Below are positions 46,890 through 57,516 of a DNA stretch of 64,000 nucleotides, piece by piece. The notes under the pieces were generated by a model. It saw only the letters and a program-made list of their open reading frames with translations. It did no database searches and was not told where the DNA came from. The DNA is from Gautieria morchelliformis (taxonomy: Eukaryota; Basidiomycota; Agaricomycetes; Gomphales; Gomphaceae). The position numbers and the translations under genes were made by a program. The DNA lies in contig WHVA01000054.1 in NCBI GenBank assembly GCA_015179125.1, forward strand, positions 1 through 64,000. Direction: 5' to 3'. Each line of letters starts with the position of its first letter. Position 1 is the first letter of the stretch.

Positions 46890-49169
46890 TCGACACTATT
46901 CGTCAATTAGTAGAAGATGATGAGACAGTAGCCGCCGCCCGTTTGCCGGTTTTGAATGAGGTGATTCCTCGTTGCCGTGCCGAGCTGGATAGTCTCAATT
47001 AGAAGCTGGAAAGAGATCTTGGACGCAAAGGCTGCATACAGGCATTCATCTGGCCCCTAAAGGAGAGCGAGGTCAACAAGAGTCTCGAAAAGCTACGCAA
47101 GCTCCAAGATTTGTTGACTACGGCGATGGACGTAGATCAGACATATGTTACCGCAGCTATGTTTGATATGATTCTGATCTTCTCTGCAGATGCTTGACGC
47201 TGAAGATAGATAGTGGGGTCGAAGCCTTGCAGGCACAGGGTGCCAAGAATAGCCAGTTAACCCAGGATATGAAAGGCGGCGTCCAGGGCTTGCAGGAAAC
47301 GACTACTGCAATCAGTGGGGCTATGGAACAGACCAAACAGCATACGTCGCATATCGCCAGGGTGGGTCATTGATTCAGAGGGCTTTGTTATGCAGAAGAA
47401 CATCATCAGAAGATCTATAATTGGTTGGCAGCTCCTGACCACGAATCAAAGCATAGGAATGCCTGTGACATCCGACAGAAGGCGACTGGTTCATGGTTCG
47501 TGGGGGGAGAATGTTTCCAGGAATGGCGAGTGGCCCCTCATTCATTCCTTTGGCTCCACAATATACATGAGTCAGATAAGCTGCATTATGCTGATGGAGG
47601 CTCACAGCTGGCATGGGAAAGACGATCCTTTGGTATGTGTATCACATTTGCAGTGATATCGGCCCTATCTAACAAATGAACGCATTGAGCTCAACCGTCA
47701 TTGAAGAACTTTCGCTTCACTGCCATTCTGACCCCTCCCTCACTATAGTATTTTTCTATTTTGACTTTAACAACAAGGACACCCTTCCAAATGCTGTGCT
47801 TCGATCTCTGATCAAGCAATTGTCTCTACGCGCGAACACTTTCCACGCCCTGAAGTCTTTATTTGCTCAGAACGAGCATGGTGGTGCACACCGAGCCCCA
47901 GGTCAGGAGGAGCTAATGAACACTTTAAAGTCAATTATCAAGGGCTACCAGACAGTATATCTCGTGTTTGATGCCCTTGATGAATGCCCAGAATGATCCA
48001 GGTTTCTGGAAGTGATCGAAGCAATCAATGAAGTGATCGAAGCAATCAATGACTGGAAGTTTGACATACTGCACTTAATGGCAACAAGTCGGAAAGAGCG
48101 GGACATAGAAGAAATGCTGGGTGGCTTGATTTCACATGAGGTTTACATGCACGAGAGTCTTGTGGACGGTGACATCCAAGTTCACGTCTCTGACACTTGA
48201 TGATGATAAAAGGTTCAGGATATGCTCAGCAGAGGAGAAAGAGATGGTGAAGACTACCTTGATTAATGGTGCGCGTGGAATATAAGTAGTCATGTGATGA
48301 TTTTGAGGTAGCTGCTGACAGAATGGGAAGGTTTCGATGGGTTGTCTGTCAGCTGGATGCACTATGGAAATGCAGAACTCCTGCGGCACTTGAGAAAGCA
48401 CTCACGCGTCTCCCAAAGACACTATACGAGACGTATGATGGAAGTCTGGAGGCCATTAATGAAGACGATAGGCGGGTTTCTCTGCGCTTACTGCAGTGGT
48501 TGGCTTTCTCTTTCAGCACTTATCAACCGATCAAGCCATGGAAGTGATCGCTACAGATCCTGATGCAGAAGATGGACCTCTATTTGACCGAGGCCGGCGG
48601 CTTCGGGATCCACGAGATATTCTGACCATATGTTTGAGTCTTGTCACCATTAAATTTCCAGTGAACAGCAACTCTGTGGGGAACAACTCTGAGGACAACT
48701 ATGATGATGACAATTACGGAGAGGATAATGACTATGAGGGCACCAGCAATGAGGGCAGTATTGACCTCTATGATGAAGGGGGACTCTTCACTAAACCAGG
48801 AGAGATCAGACTGGCACACCTTTCTGTGCGAGAATATCTGATCTCAAAACACCTTCAGACGAGCACAACTGCAATCTCAGGTTACTATTTTTGAAAGGAT
48901 GGCCCATGTATTCATTGCCAAGACATGTCTGGCATACCTGCTGCACTTTGACAGTGCAAACAGGAATCCAGCCATGTCCTATCCACTATCTTTCTATGCC
49001 ACACATAACTGGATGGATCATGCTGGCTGGGATCCAGCTGGCAACTGGGATGATCTACATGGACTGATCATGATGCTCTTGGAGCCCCCAAGTTCTGCTT
49101 ACATCAACTGGACATGGCATTACAATCAGTTTGATAAAAAGGCAATGCTTAGGAATCCTCTATGCATTG

Positions 49170-50515
49170 CAGCTCAGACTGGGTTGGAACGAGTGTGCCA
49201 ACATCTGTTGGAGAAAGGATCTGATGTGAATGCACCTGGAGGATGCTCTGGCACGGCACTGCAGGTGGCAGCATATTGGGCCCATGGTCACATTGTCCAG
49301 TTACTCCTAGATAAGGGTGCAGATGTGAATGCTTGTGGAGGGGAGTATGGAAGTGCACTGCAGACAGCGGCATCACAGGGACATGATACAATTGTTCAGC
49401 TACTCATAGAGCAACGTGCAGATGTGAATGCTCACAGAGGAGTGTATGGGAGTGCATTGCAGACAGATAGAGGGTCATGATATGACTGTCAAGTTGCTCA
49501 TAGAGTAGAGAAGGGTGTGGACGTGAATGTGCAGGGAGGACACTATGGAAGTGCACTGTAGGCGGCAGCATTGTTGTGTCATGATACAACTGTCCAGTTG
49601 CTCATCGAGAAGGGTGCAGATGTGAATGTGCAGGGAGGAAGCTATGGAAGTGCACTGCAGGCAGCAGCATTGCTGGGTCATGATACAATTGTTCAGCTGC
49701 TCACAGAGAAGGGTGCAGACATGAATGCTCATGGAGAGCATGGGAGTGCGCTGCATGCAGCAGCAATACAGGGTCATGAGACAACTGCCAGTTGCTCATA
49801 GAGAAGGGTGCAGACATGAATGTGCAGGGAGGACACTATGGAAGTGCGCTGCAGACAGCAGCATTGTGGTATCATGATGCAACTGTCCGGTTGCTCATAG
49901 AGAATGGCGTGGATGTGAATGCTCATGGAGGAAAGTATGGGAGTGCACTGCAGATGGCAGCATCACAGGGTAATGATAGGACTGTCCGGTTGCTCATAGA
50001 GAAGGGTGCAGATGTGAATGCTCATGGAGGAGAGTATGGGAGTGCACTGCAGATGGCGGCATTGGAGGGTAATGATATGACTGTCTGGTTGCTCATAGAG
50101 AAGGGCGCAGATGTGAATGCTCATGGAGGAAAGTATGGGAGTGCACTGCAGGCAGCTGCATCACAGGGTCATGATAGGACTGTCTGGTTGCTCATAGAGA
50201 AGAGTGCAGATGTGAATGCTCATGGAGGAGAGTATGGGAGTGCACTGCAGGCGGCAACATCGGAGGGTAGTGGTATGACTGTCCGGTTGCTCATAGAGAA
50301 GGGTGCAGATGTGAATGCTCACGAAGGAGAGTATGGGAGTGCACTACAGATGGCAGCATCACAGGGTCATGATATGACTGTCAGGTTGTTCATAGAGAAG
50401 GGTGCAGATGTGAATGCTCATGGAGGAGAGTATGGGAGTGCACTGCAGGCAGCAGCATCAGACGGTAATGATATGACTGTCCAGTTGCTCATAGAGAAGG
50501 GCACAGACACACAGA
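49170..50515 (+). repeat. Ankyrin repeat array, NLR copy 2
   Basis: About 13-14 units of 99 bp, again near-identical (GADVNAHGGEYGSALQAAAS type). The terminal block 49792-50520 is one open frame of 242 codons and is longer than the corresponding block of copy 1. Unit number and order therefore differ between the duplicates. Confidence 0.9.
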
Positions 50516-51168
50516 CATGAATGCTCATGGAGGAGAGTGTGGGAGTGTGCTATAATGGTTGAAATACACAAAAATTATCCCATGCCCATGGCGAAGTCAA
50601 AAAATCCTGATCACGCGGCATTGCATAATTCCTCGTTTTGCACTTGCCAGAACAACCTTCATTAGTAACGAGCAGTCAAATACAAACAAGATCCCAACAT
50701 ACCTGCTCAGCAGAATTTCAAATTAGAAATGCATTATCTAGGGATGCTCTTGAATGGTTAAGCGGTCCCTCAGGTGCTTGACCCGTTATAGTTTCAGAGA
50801 CAACAGTTGCCTTGTGTATGGGATCTAGCTTTGCTGGGCAAACAGAATATTTTCAATGTATTTTCGAAATAGTGACCTTAAAATATAGCATACTGGTATT
50901 GCTATCATTGGGGATGAACTATTTAAACTTCCTCTAATTTCCTACCATTTATTTGCCATTTTTAATGAAGTCTTTGGCTCAAAACACTTCTATTCTGTTG
51001 CAGCGGAGTTATGAATCCACATGTATCCACAACTCTGCTTATTCAAACTCCAACGCGCGCGAGCCCGAACTCGAGCCTGTGGACACTTACGCACCCACAA
51101 CCTCTGGCCAACCTACCGGTTCAGACTCAGCACTCTGGAAATAGCAATTTATTCCCAAGCCTACAACT

Positions 51169-51845
51169 GTTAGGACCGTTCATTTCCGACTTCCGACCCT
51201 CAGTTCCGCCACACCTTCCGCCCCTCCGATATTTCCGCAGCACCTTCCGCCCCTCCGTTATTTCCGACACTCCGCCCCTTGTACATTTCCCTTGTTCTTT
51301 CGACTCTATTACTCGCACCAACTGGACCCACCTCACCGTCCATCAAGACCATATATCCGGCCACCCTTGTAATTCGTTGTCAGATATGTTTTCCCGACCC
51401 CTTGTTCTTTGCCATTGTTCTACCTTACCCTGAACCCCCCTTGTAGTCCCATTGTTCCCAATAGTTAGTTCCCACGCATTGTCTACTCGACTTCCGCTTC
51501 CTCCAGAATTTGCTTAGTACCATATCATTACCTGTTGTCTCAGCTCTTTGTATAAAAAGCCTGTCATGTATGTCTCTCTTTCTGCAATCAGATAATCGCC
51601 TTCGATACTTGATTCCTTCGCTCCATCTCCTGTTCTTAGCACAGTGAGTCTAGCAAGGTCTCAGTCTCTCTCCGCCTTCCGCCTCAGTTCTGACTGAAGT
51701 TCCGACCAAACCTTTGGTTCAGTACTTTCCGACTTCCGACTCATTTCCGAAATACCTAGGACGATAGTTCATTGGGGGCGCAACCTATAAGTTGAAGCCA
51801 CTGTCCTTTCCAGTTCCGACTTAGCGGAAATCACGATACGTAACA
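51169..51845 (+). repeat. Solo Ty3 LTR inside the Copia unit (TSD ACAAC)
   Basis: 677 bp starting TGTTAGGACC and ending ACGTAACA, flanked by ACAAC at 51164-51168 and 51846-51850. Same family as the solo LTRs at 25549 and 46206. It dates after the Copia unit, which dates after the NLR duplication. Confidence 0.92.
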
Positions 51846-51956
51846 ACAACTCAGTTTGTGCAATACAACCTCAGCCCAACCTATGCTACCATAGCAACAA
51901 GGCTATGCTAGGCTGTGCTGTGCCATGACTACACTCCTAAATAGAATTAGGGTCAT

Positions 51957-52446
51957 GACTCACTCCCAAGCTGGAGTATTATTGGTCCAAAGTCTTGTGA
52001 CTTGGGAAATGACTCCTGCATGACTCAGAGCCTGGCTCGGCACGTGACTCATGCTCGGACTCTGGCGTATCATTGGCTGAGGGGCCGCTTACCAATGAAA
52101 GGCTGTGTTGAGCTAATCCTCTTTAAGAATAAGGGTGTATCTTATTCTTAGACGTGACTCATGCCTGACTCACTACCCCATTTCTGCATGACTCACCCCC
52201 TAATCGTGGGCTGCGATTGGTCAACACGAGTTCTGATTCATTACCCTTTTTCACTCTGACTCACTACCCCATTTCTGCATGACTCAGTGCATGACTCACT
52301 CCCTAATCATGAACTGCGATTGGCCAACACATGCTCTGACTTACTACCCTTTTTCTCTCTGACTCACTACCCCATTTCTGTGTGACTCAGTGCATGACTC
52401 ACACCCTATTCGTGGACTGTGATTGGCCAACACATGCTCTGACTCA
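51957..52446. promoter_or_regulatory. Array of 13 TGACTCA motifs in a Copia LTR-like block
   Basis: Exact TGACTCA occurs at 51957, 52021, 52045, 52155, 52166, 52189, 52257, 52280, 52292, 52360, 52383, 52395 and 52440. ATTGG (inverted CCAAT) accompanies it five times. Part of the array comes from about three imperfect tandem units of roughly 100 bp (52160-52460). TGACTCA is the binding site of Gcn4/AP-1 type bZIP factors. A TATAAAA on plus follows at 52500-52506. Use as an enhancer is inference. Confidence 0.6.
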
Positions 52447-53994
52447 CTACCCTATTTCTTTGTGGCTCATTCTAGTCTATTAATAGATAGTAGATACAAT
52501 ATAAAAGGAGGCCTTACTGCCCACCTTTCATCAGCCAATACATCATCATATACTATCCACGTACCTCGTGTGACTTGCCAAGCTTGCACAGCTTACTAAG
52601 CTGCTAACCCCAGCTAGGGTTATTACACTTACTTAGTGTATTAATTCTCAGTTAAGTAGTTGTGTTTCTACTTAGCCACCCGGACTAACACTCCAGGTGA
52701 AATTCTGCAGAGTGAGTCTGACAATCGATTTCCTTGTCAATTAGCTCTCCAATACCCGAGACGAACTGATCAGTGACTTTCCTGTTCAGTGACTTTCACA
52801 AGTCACTTCTTAAACCCTAGTCGCTCGTTTATTGCAGTGCATTGACGGTAATCGGGTCAGTCCACTTACAAACTCTCCTGTGAAGCCATTCCTATCTTTT
52901 TGGAATACTTGGACCCCGATAGTCGTCCTGAAACCTACAGACTTTTAGTTTATTATTCAGTGCTTCTAAGAAACGTATTGCCTTCCATCCATATTAACTT
53001 GGACTAGTTCTTACGCGGATTGCAACCAAGGTACAAATATTAAATTATTTCCGGAGTTGTGCTGCAGCATTGTTTAATATTCTTTGAGTTTCGTATATGA
53101 CACGTTCTGATAGACCAAAGTGTTAGCTCTGACACGAAAGTCTTGAAGGGTTCCAAAACACCTTGCATTGGTGTACTTAGGCATGTAGACATGTTGGACT
53201 CAGGAAATGGTTGCTCATCACGCTCTGAGTGCCGCGGCCTCCGAGTCCGGTCCCAGTAGAAACCTCACAAGTCTCCGCCTTTGCATCTCATTGCTTGACA
53301 AGCCTCAAGTGTCAGGAATACACGGACACCCATCGTCAAGGTCATCGCGCCTTGAGAAAGGGGGGCAGAAGGCTCAATGAATGCCGTGCTAGGTCCACGC
53401 ACTTGGATGGCACTGGGACGGCCGTGTTCCGGTGTTAGTGGTGAGATCAAAATAAAATGAGACTATCGCCTGATATGTTCAAATTCCTGTCATCCGATAG
53501 TAATACAGAGCATATTGCAGGTTTGTCTAGAGGCACTTCTTTTGTTTTTTTTTTTGTCCAGGGGAGGTAAATGACTGAAAGAGGACAGAGGGAGACTATA
53601 TACACTTAGTGCTTATGGCTTCCTGCAAAGAAGTTTTGCTAGCTTGACAAAGCTTCCGCCAGCCCTGAAGACCAATCGGGAAACAATGCAAGCTCATCCT
53701 CAGGGTGGATATACAGTAATCAGCACAGAGTCGACAATGCGTTACCGTAGCTAGACGGGCGGCGGCGGTTGCATGGCGCCTGGTGGGTCGGACGATGATG
53801 GGGTTGTGCGGGTTGTGCTGGAGGAGGGAGCGGCACCAGGCCGGAAGACGACATGGCTGCGTCGCGTTGAGGACGTCGTGGGATGGTTACTAATGCTGCG
53901 CGAAGCTCATTGGAGGAAGGATGACTCAGAGTGAAGAAGCTAGGACTGTAGGTGGCGGCAGTGCGTCGCGTCGTGGTCAGTGTAGATGGTTATG

Positions 53995-54360
53995 GACCAC
54001 GGAATTACTATGAGAATGCATCTGAGATTTATCTAATTAGTAGCTGGCCTACATATTAAGCAAGACATAATAATGTCTCCTGGGAATGCAATTCTGTCTC
54101 CGCCAAACAGCCGCCTGTCCTTGAATATAACCCAGCCGTCTCAACATTAAGCCACTACTCCCCAGCACCACCAAAAAATATGAACCGCAGATCAATAGAA
54201 AGCTCTCTACGAGGACATTCGGGGAAAATTATCCTTTGCGGCATCTTTTCAATTTTTAATCAGTTACAGGTAAATCTTTGTGTTGTCTAGTCTTAGTACC
54301 ACTGTAGTTCTGCTTGCCACCTTGAACAGAATCCATCCCTGAGGGTTATTAGGGTAGACT
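53995..54360. other. Unique sequence before the LINE
   Basis: No gene or repeat recognised. It begins where the NLR duplication ends and stops at the LINE 5' end. Confidence 0.4.
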
Positions 54361-54512
54361 GAGGAAAAACTTTCTCACGCTAACCACATCCACCAAAAAC
54401 CCAAAATCACAACACTTCCATGCACACACACTTTCACGATAGCTAGCCTACCTCAGATGACGCCCTACTACCCATCCACCGTTTCCCCAAAAAGAGGCGA
54501 CCCAACAGAGCC

Positions 54513-55396
54513 ATGCCACCCAACTCGGAGGCGCCGCCGCCCACCCTATCACAGGGGAACAGCGGCCGCATGAGAGCCAATGCACAGAACCCGGACTCGA
54601 AAAGCAGAGCCGAGCTCATCGCGAACCCCGGCTCGACCATCAGGTCGAAGGAGGCCGCCCGCGTCTTCCTCGACAGAAACGGATACCTGGCGAAAGACGA
54701 CCAACCCTCGATGGAACAGCTCAGCTATATCCTGCTGTCCATAGCCCAAAGCACGGGTGCAAAGGTGATACAGGAAGGAGCCAGAGCGGTAGCCATGCTT
54801 ATGTTAGATGACACGGCCAGTAGAGTGGGAGAAGCCATAGCCCAGTATGTCGTTAAGAACATATCCCCCATCCTAGATAAGGTCACAGCGGTCCTGGACA
54901 ACGCCAAAGATTCCACAGAATCCGCGAAAGCGACGATGGCAGAGGCCCAGCAGGCGATTGGAGAGGCCGCCAGTGCATAACGGGCTAGGGAAGCGAGTGG
55001 AGGACCTGGGAACCAGGGCACCACCACATACGCAGCAGCGTTAAGGGGTAACGTCCCACTATCACACCCGAACAATCTCGCGAAGGCAAAAGCGAGGGAA
55101 TGTCAGATCCTAATAGACAAAGACCCGAGCGTGATGCGGAACACGCTAGCCCAACTCACGGAATGGGAACTCGTCACCAAGGCAAACGAAGCCATCGCAC
55201 TGCTAGGAGACCTAAGGGGAGAAACGGAGGTGACGTTCATAGGGGCCAAGATCCTCAACAATGGGGGGATAGTGCTGGATCTCAACACACCCTCCGGCGC
55301 AAAATGGATCCAAACCCACAGAACGGAATTCATCGAGAAGTTCAGCGGCACATCGGTGGTGAAAGACAGGGCGGTCTCAGTGATAGTGGAGTATGT
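54513..55396 (+). pseudogene. LINE ORF1, N-terminal part
   Basis: Start ATG 54513 (MPPNSEAPPPTLSQGNSG). The frame runs through RNGYLAKDDQPSMEQLSY and a helical, probably coiled segment (DKVTAVLDNAKDSTESAKAT), and meets TAA at 54978-54980. It then continues in the same frame (YAAALRGNVPLSHPNNLAKA, FIEKFSGTSVVKDRAVSVIV) until the Ty3 insertion at VEYV. Apart from that stop and the insertion the frame is good. ORF1 binds element RNA. Confidence 0.85.
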
Positions 55397-56080
55397 TGTT
55401 ACGTATCGTGATTTCCGCTAAGTCGGAACTGGAAAGGACAGCGGCTTCAACTTGTAGGTTGCGCCCCCAATGAACTATCGTCCTAAGTATTTCGGAAATG
55501 AGTCGGAAGTCGGAAAGTACTGAACTACGGGTTGGTCGGAACTTGAGTCGGAACTGAGGCGGAAGGCGGAAGATGGAAGGCGGAGAGACTGAGGTCTTGC
55601 TAGACTCGCTGTGCTAAGAACAGGAGATAGAGCGAAGCAAATCAAGTATCAAAGGTGATTATCTGATTGCAGAATAACAGACATACATGAGGGGGTTTTA
55701 TACAAAGCGCAGAAACAACAAGTAATGGTATGATACTGGGCAAGTTCCGGAGAGTGTGGGAATCGGATAGACATATGGGGTAAGTAACTAATACGGAACA
55801 ATGGGTGACAAGGGGGGTGCAGGGTAGGGTAAGTACAATGGCATAGAACAAGGCGGGTAAGTACAATAGGCATTGGAAGAAACGGAACTATGGAAATGGT
55901 ATCTTGCTGTGCTCAGGGTCGAGTACGGGGGCCGGTAGCTGGAGGTGGCCAGGGGTACTGAAAGAGCAAGGGGGAGGGTTGCAGATATTGCGGATGTCGG
56001 AATAGAGTCAGAGGTGGCGCGGAGGTGGCGCGAAGGATGTGCGGAGGTGGCGGAGATGGTTGATCGGAACAGTCGTAACA
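55397..56080 (-). repeat. 3' LTR (left on the map) of the Ty3 element
   Basis: 684 bp, starting TGTTACGTATCG on plus and ending CAGTCGTAACA. It differs from the partner LTR by 13 substitutions and one indel. In the element's orientation a TATAAAA-type box is present (minus strand near 55700). Confidence 0.95.
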
Positions 56081-56096
56081 GTATCTCCCTTTCAAG
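56081..56096 (-). promoter_or_regulatory. Polypurine tract
   Basis: Directly next to the 3' LTR the minus strand reads CTTGAAAGGGAGATAC, a purine-rich tract in the position expected for plus-strand DNA priming. Confidence 0.6.
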
Positions 56097-56201
56097 GTCG
56101 AGCCCCGCGAGACCACAGATCGGGTCACGTGACCTGTGAACAAAACGTGTCGGAGTTCGAAAGAAAGGCGGGAGAAAAATCACGTCGGTTTCTGATCCAT
56201 C

Positions 56202-57388
56202 ATGAGCTCTCTTCCTGATTTCTCGAAAATGACCAGCGCTCAGATGAAAGAGCATTTTGCCAATGTTCTCGCCGAGAAGGAGCTCGTGGAAAAGCACGAG
56301 GCCGAGGAGGCGGCTCAAAAAGAGAAAGAACGACTGGAGGTGCGCAGGGAGGAAGAGCGCAAGGACCAGGAGGAACACGATCGGCTGGAACGTGAGCGCG
56401 AAGACCGCGAGCGCGAGCTTGAGCACATTGAGCGCGAATGCGAGGAGCGGGAGGCCGAAGAAGCTGCGGAGAAACTTGCAGAGGAGCAAGCGGCTGCGGA
56501 AATGGCCACCGCGGAGAAGGCGGAGGAAAATCGCGAGTCGCAGAAAGTAAGTGTTTCTTGTCCTTGACGGTATGGGGTTGACCATCGGAACAGGAAAAGG
56601 CTGCGGACGCGGACCAGGAGTCCGAGCGGAGTGGACCTCCATCAGAAACGTCGCCAGAAGAAACCCCGAGGCCAATGAACAAGGGCAAAGGGAAGGCGAC
56701 GGTGGAATGGCGGGCGGCGCAGGAGGAGAAACAGCGCCGGAAGGAGAGGGCTAAGAGGGCGGCTCTGGAAGAGGACGGCGCATCGCAGCTTAGCTGTGAT
56801 GCGTGTCTTGAGAAGAATCTTCCATGCGTATGGGATTTGGCAGGAAAGGCCACGGCATGTAATTGCTGCAAGGACGCAAAGCGGGCATGCATGGTTGACG
56901 GGTTTAAGGCTCGGGTGACGGCCAAGTGGAGGAAAACTGGAGGATCGGAGGTGGGCTCAGAAAAGCCTACTCAGGGCGCGCGGAAGCCCTTGTACAGGGC
57001 TGCCAAGGCGAGGAGAGCCCAAGACGGGCCAGAGGCGAGCGGAAGTGGGACGACGTGGGGGGAGCAGGTGGCAGATCCACTTGCGGACATCGCCAGGTCG
57101 CTCCAGGGACTGCTTCGACAGGGGGAGCAGGTGTTGCAGATGCAACACCACTTCTACCTGGCAGTCGCGGATCGGCTTGGTGCATACGAGGACTATCTCG
57201 ACCGGATCGTCGCGGAACCAAGGTGGATGCAGGAGAGGGAGGACTCGGAAGTGGAGGCGGAAGTATCTGAGGGCGAGGTCCAAGACGTGCAGAGGTTTGC
57301 AGAGGAGTATGGGTGGAACGGAAACGCGGAGGACCCGGAAGCGGAAGACTGGGCGGGCTTTGGTGAGGACACGATGGAGGATGACTAG
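56202..57388 (+). CDS. Antisense accessory gene of the Ty3 element, Zn2Cys6-like
   Basis: Two exons, 56202-56546 and 56594-57388, joined by a 47-bp phase-0 intron (GTAAGT...GGAACAG), give 379 residues. Exon 1 is a long E/R/K-rich predicted coiled coil (about residues 25-115). Exon 2 has Cys at 183, 186, 193, 204, 207 and 214, spacing C-X2-C-X6-C-X10-C-X2-C-X6-C, as in Gal4-type Zn(II)2Cys6 clusters. A possible second helical region (DIARSLQGLLRQGEQVLQMQ, then YLDRIVAEPRWMQ) and an acidic C-terminus (EDPEAEDW, ending MEDD) follow. It runs opposite to pol, converges with it and ends 128 bp before the pol stop. No lesion seen. DNA binding or a regulatory role is inference. Confidence 0.75.
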
Positions 57389-57516
57389 GGGTCGGAATGA
57401 CATGTAGAATAGATTTCTTGGAACGTCGGAATTAGAGTAGTGAAAAAATTAATGGGATTTGACTTGTGACTGAAAGAGTGAAAACGGAATAGAATGGCGG
57501 AAGTGTTGGGGACAAC

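Larger units (their letters stand above)
45988..50520 (+). pseudogene. NACHT-ankyrin STAND (NLR-like) gene, copy 2, broken
   Basis: Same architecture as the copy at 169. It starts MAAALGLTAAIIAVLQLTGV with the same introns. The NACHT domain shows GVGKTIL-coding sequence near 47612 and FDALDECPE at 47970. This copy retains the post-NACHT segment CQLDALWKCRTPAALEKALT (48340-48400) that copy 1 lacks. Lesions: solo LTR in exon 2; CAGCAT at 47338-47343, where the donor GT is lost; TGA at 47994-47996 where copy 1 has CGA; a 21-bp tandem duplication near 48010; a 2-bp loss near 48185; a deletion near 49465; TAG near 49558; and a frameshift near 49790. It is non-functional and broken differently from copy 1. 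Confidence 0.88.
50815..53160 (-). mobile_element. Copia-derived non-autonomous unit, copy 2
   Basis: Flanked by CCTTG at 50810-50814 and 53161-53165; NLR copy 1 has the single CCTTG (4621-4625). On minus it starts TGTTTTGGAACCC like the copy at 20629 and ends AGATCCCATACA. The RNase H part is deleted; sequence passes from a TTTCACC matching 21115-21121 directly to the TGTTAG block (52690 downwards). The unit contains a solo Ty3 LTR (51169-51845). After removing that LTR and its TSD it is about 1.66 kb. Confidence 0.8.
45803..53994. repeat. Second copy of the NLR duplication
   Basis: Matches 1-5644 in order and orientation after subtracting a solo LTR (46206-46889) and a Copia-derived unit (50815-53160). 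It lacks the 523-bp insert of copy 1. Similarity ends at GGTTAT near 53994. Identity is high but differences are spread throughout, many at CpG sites. Confidence 0.85.
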
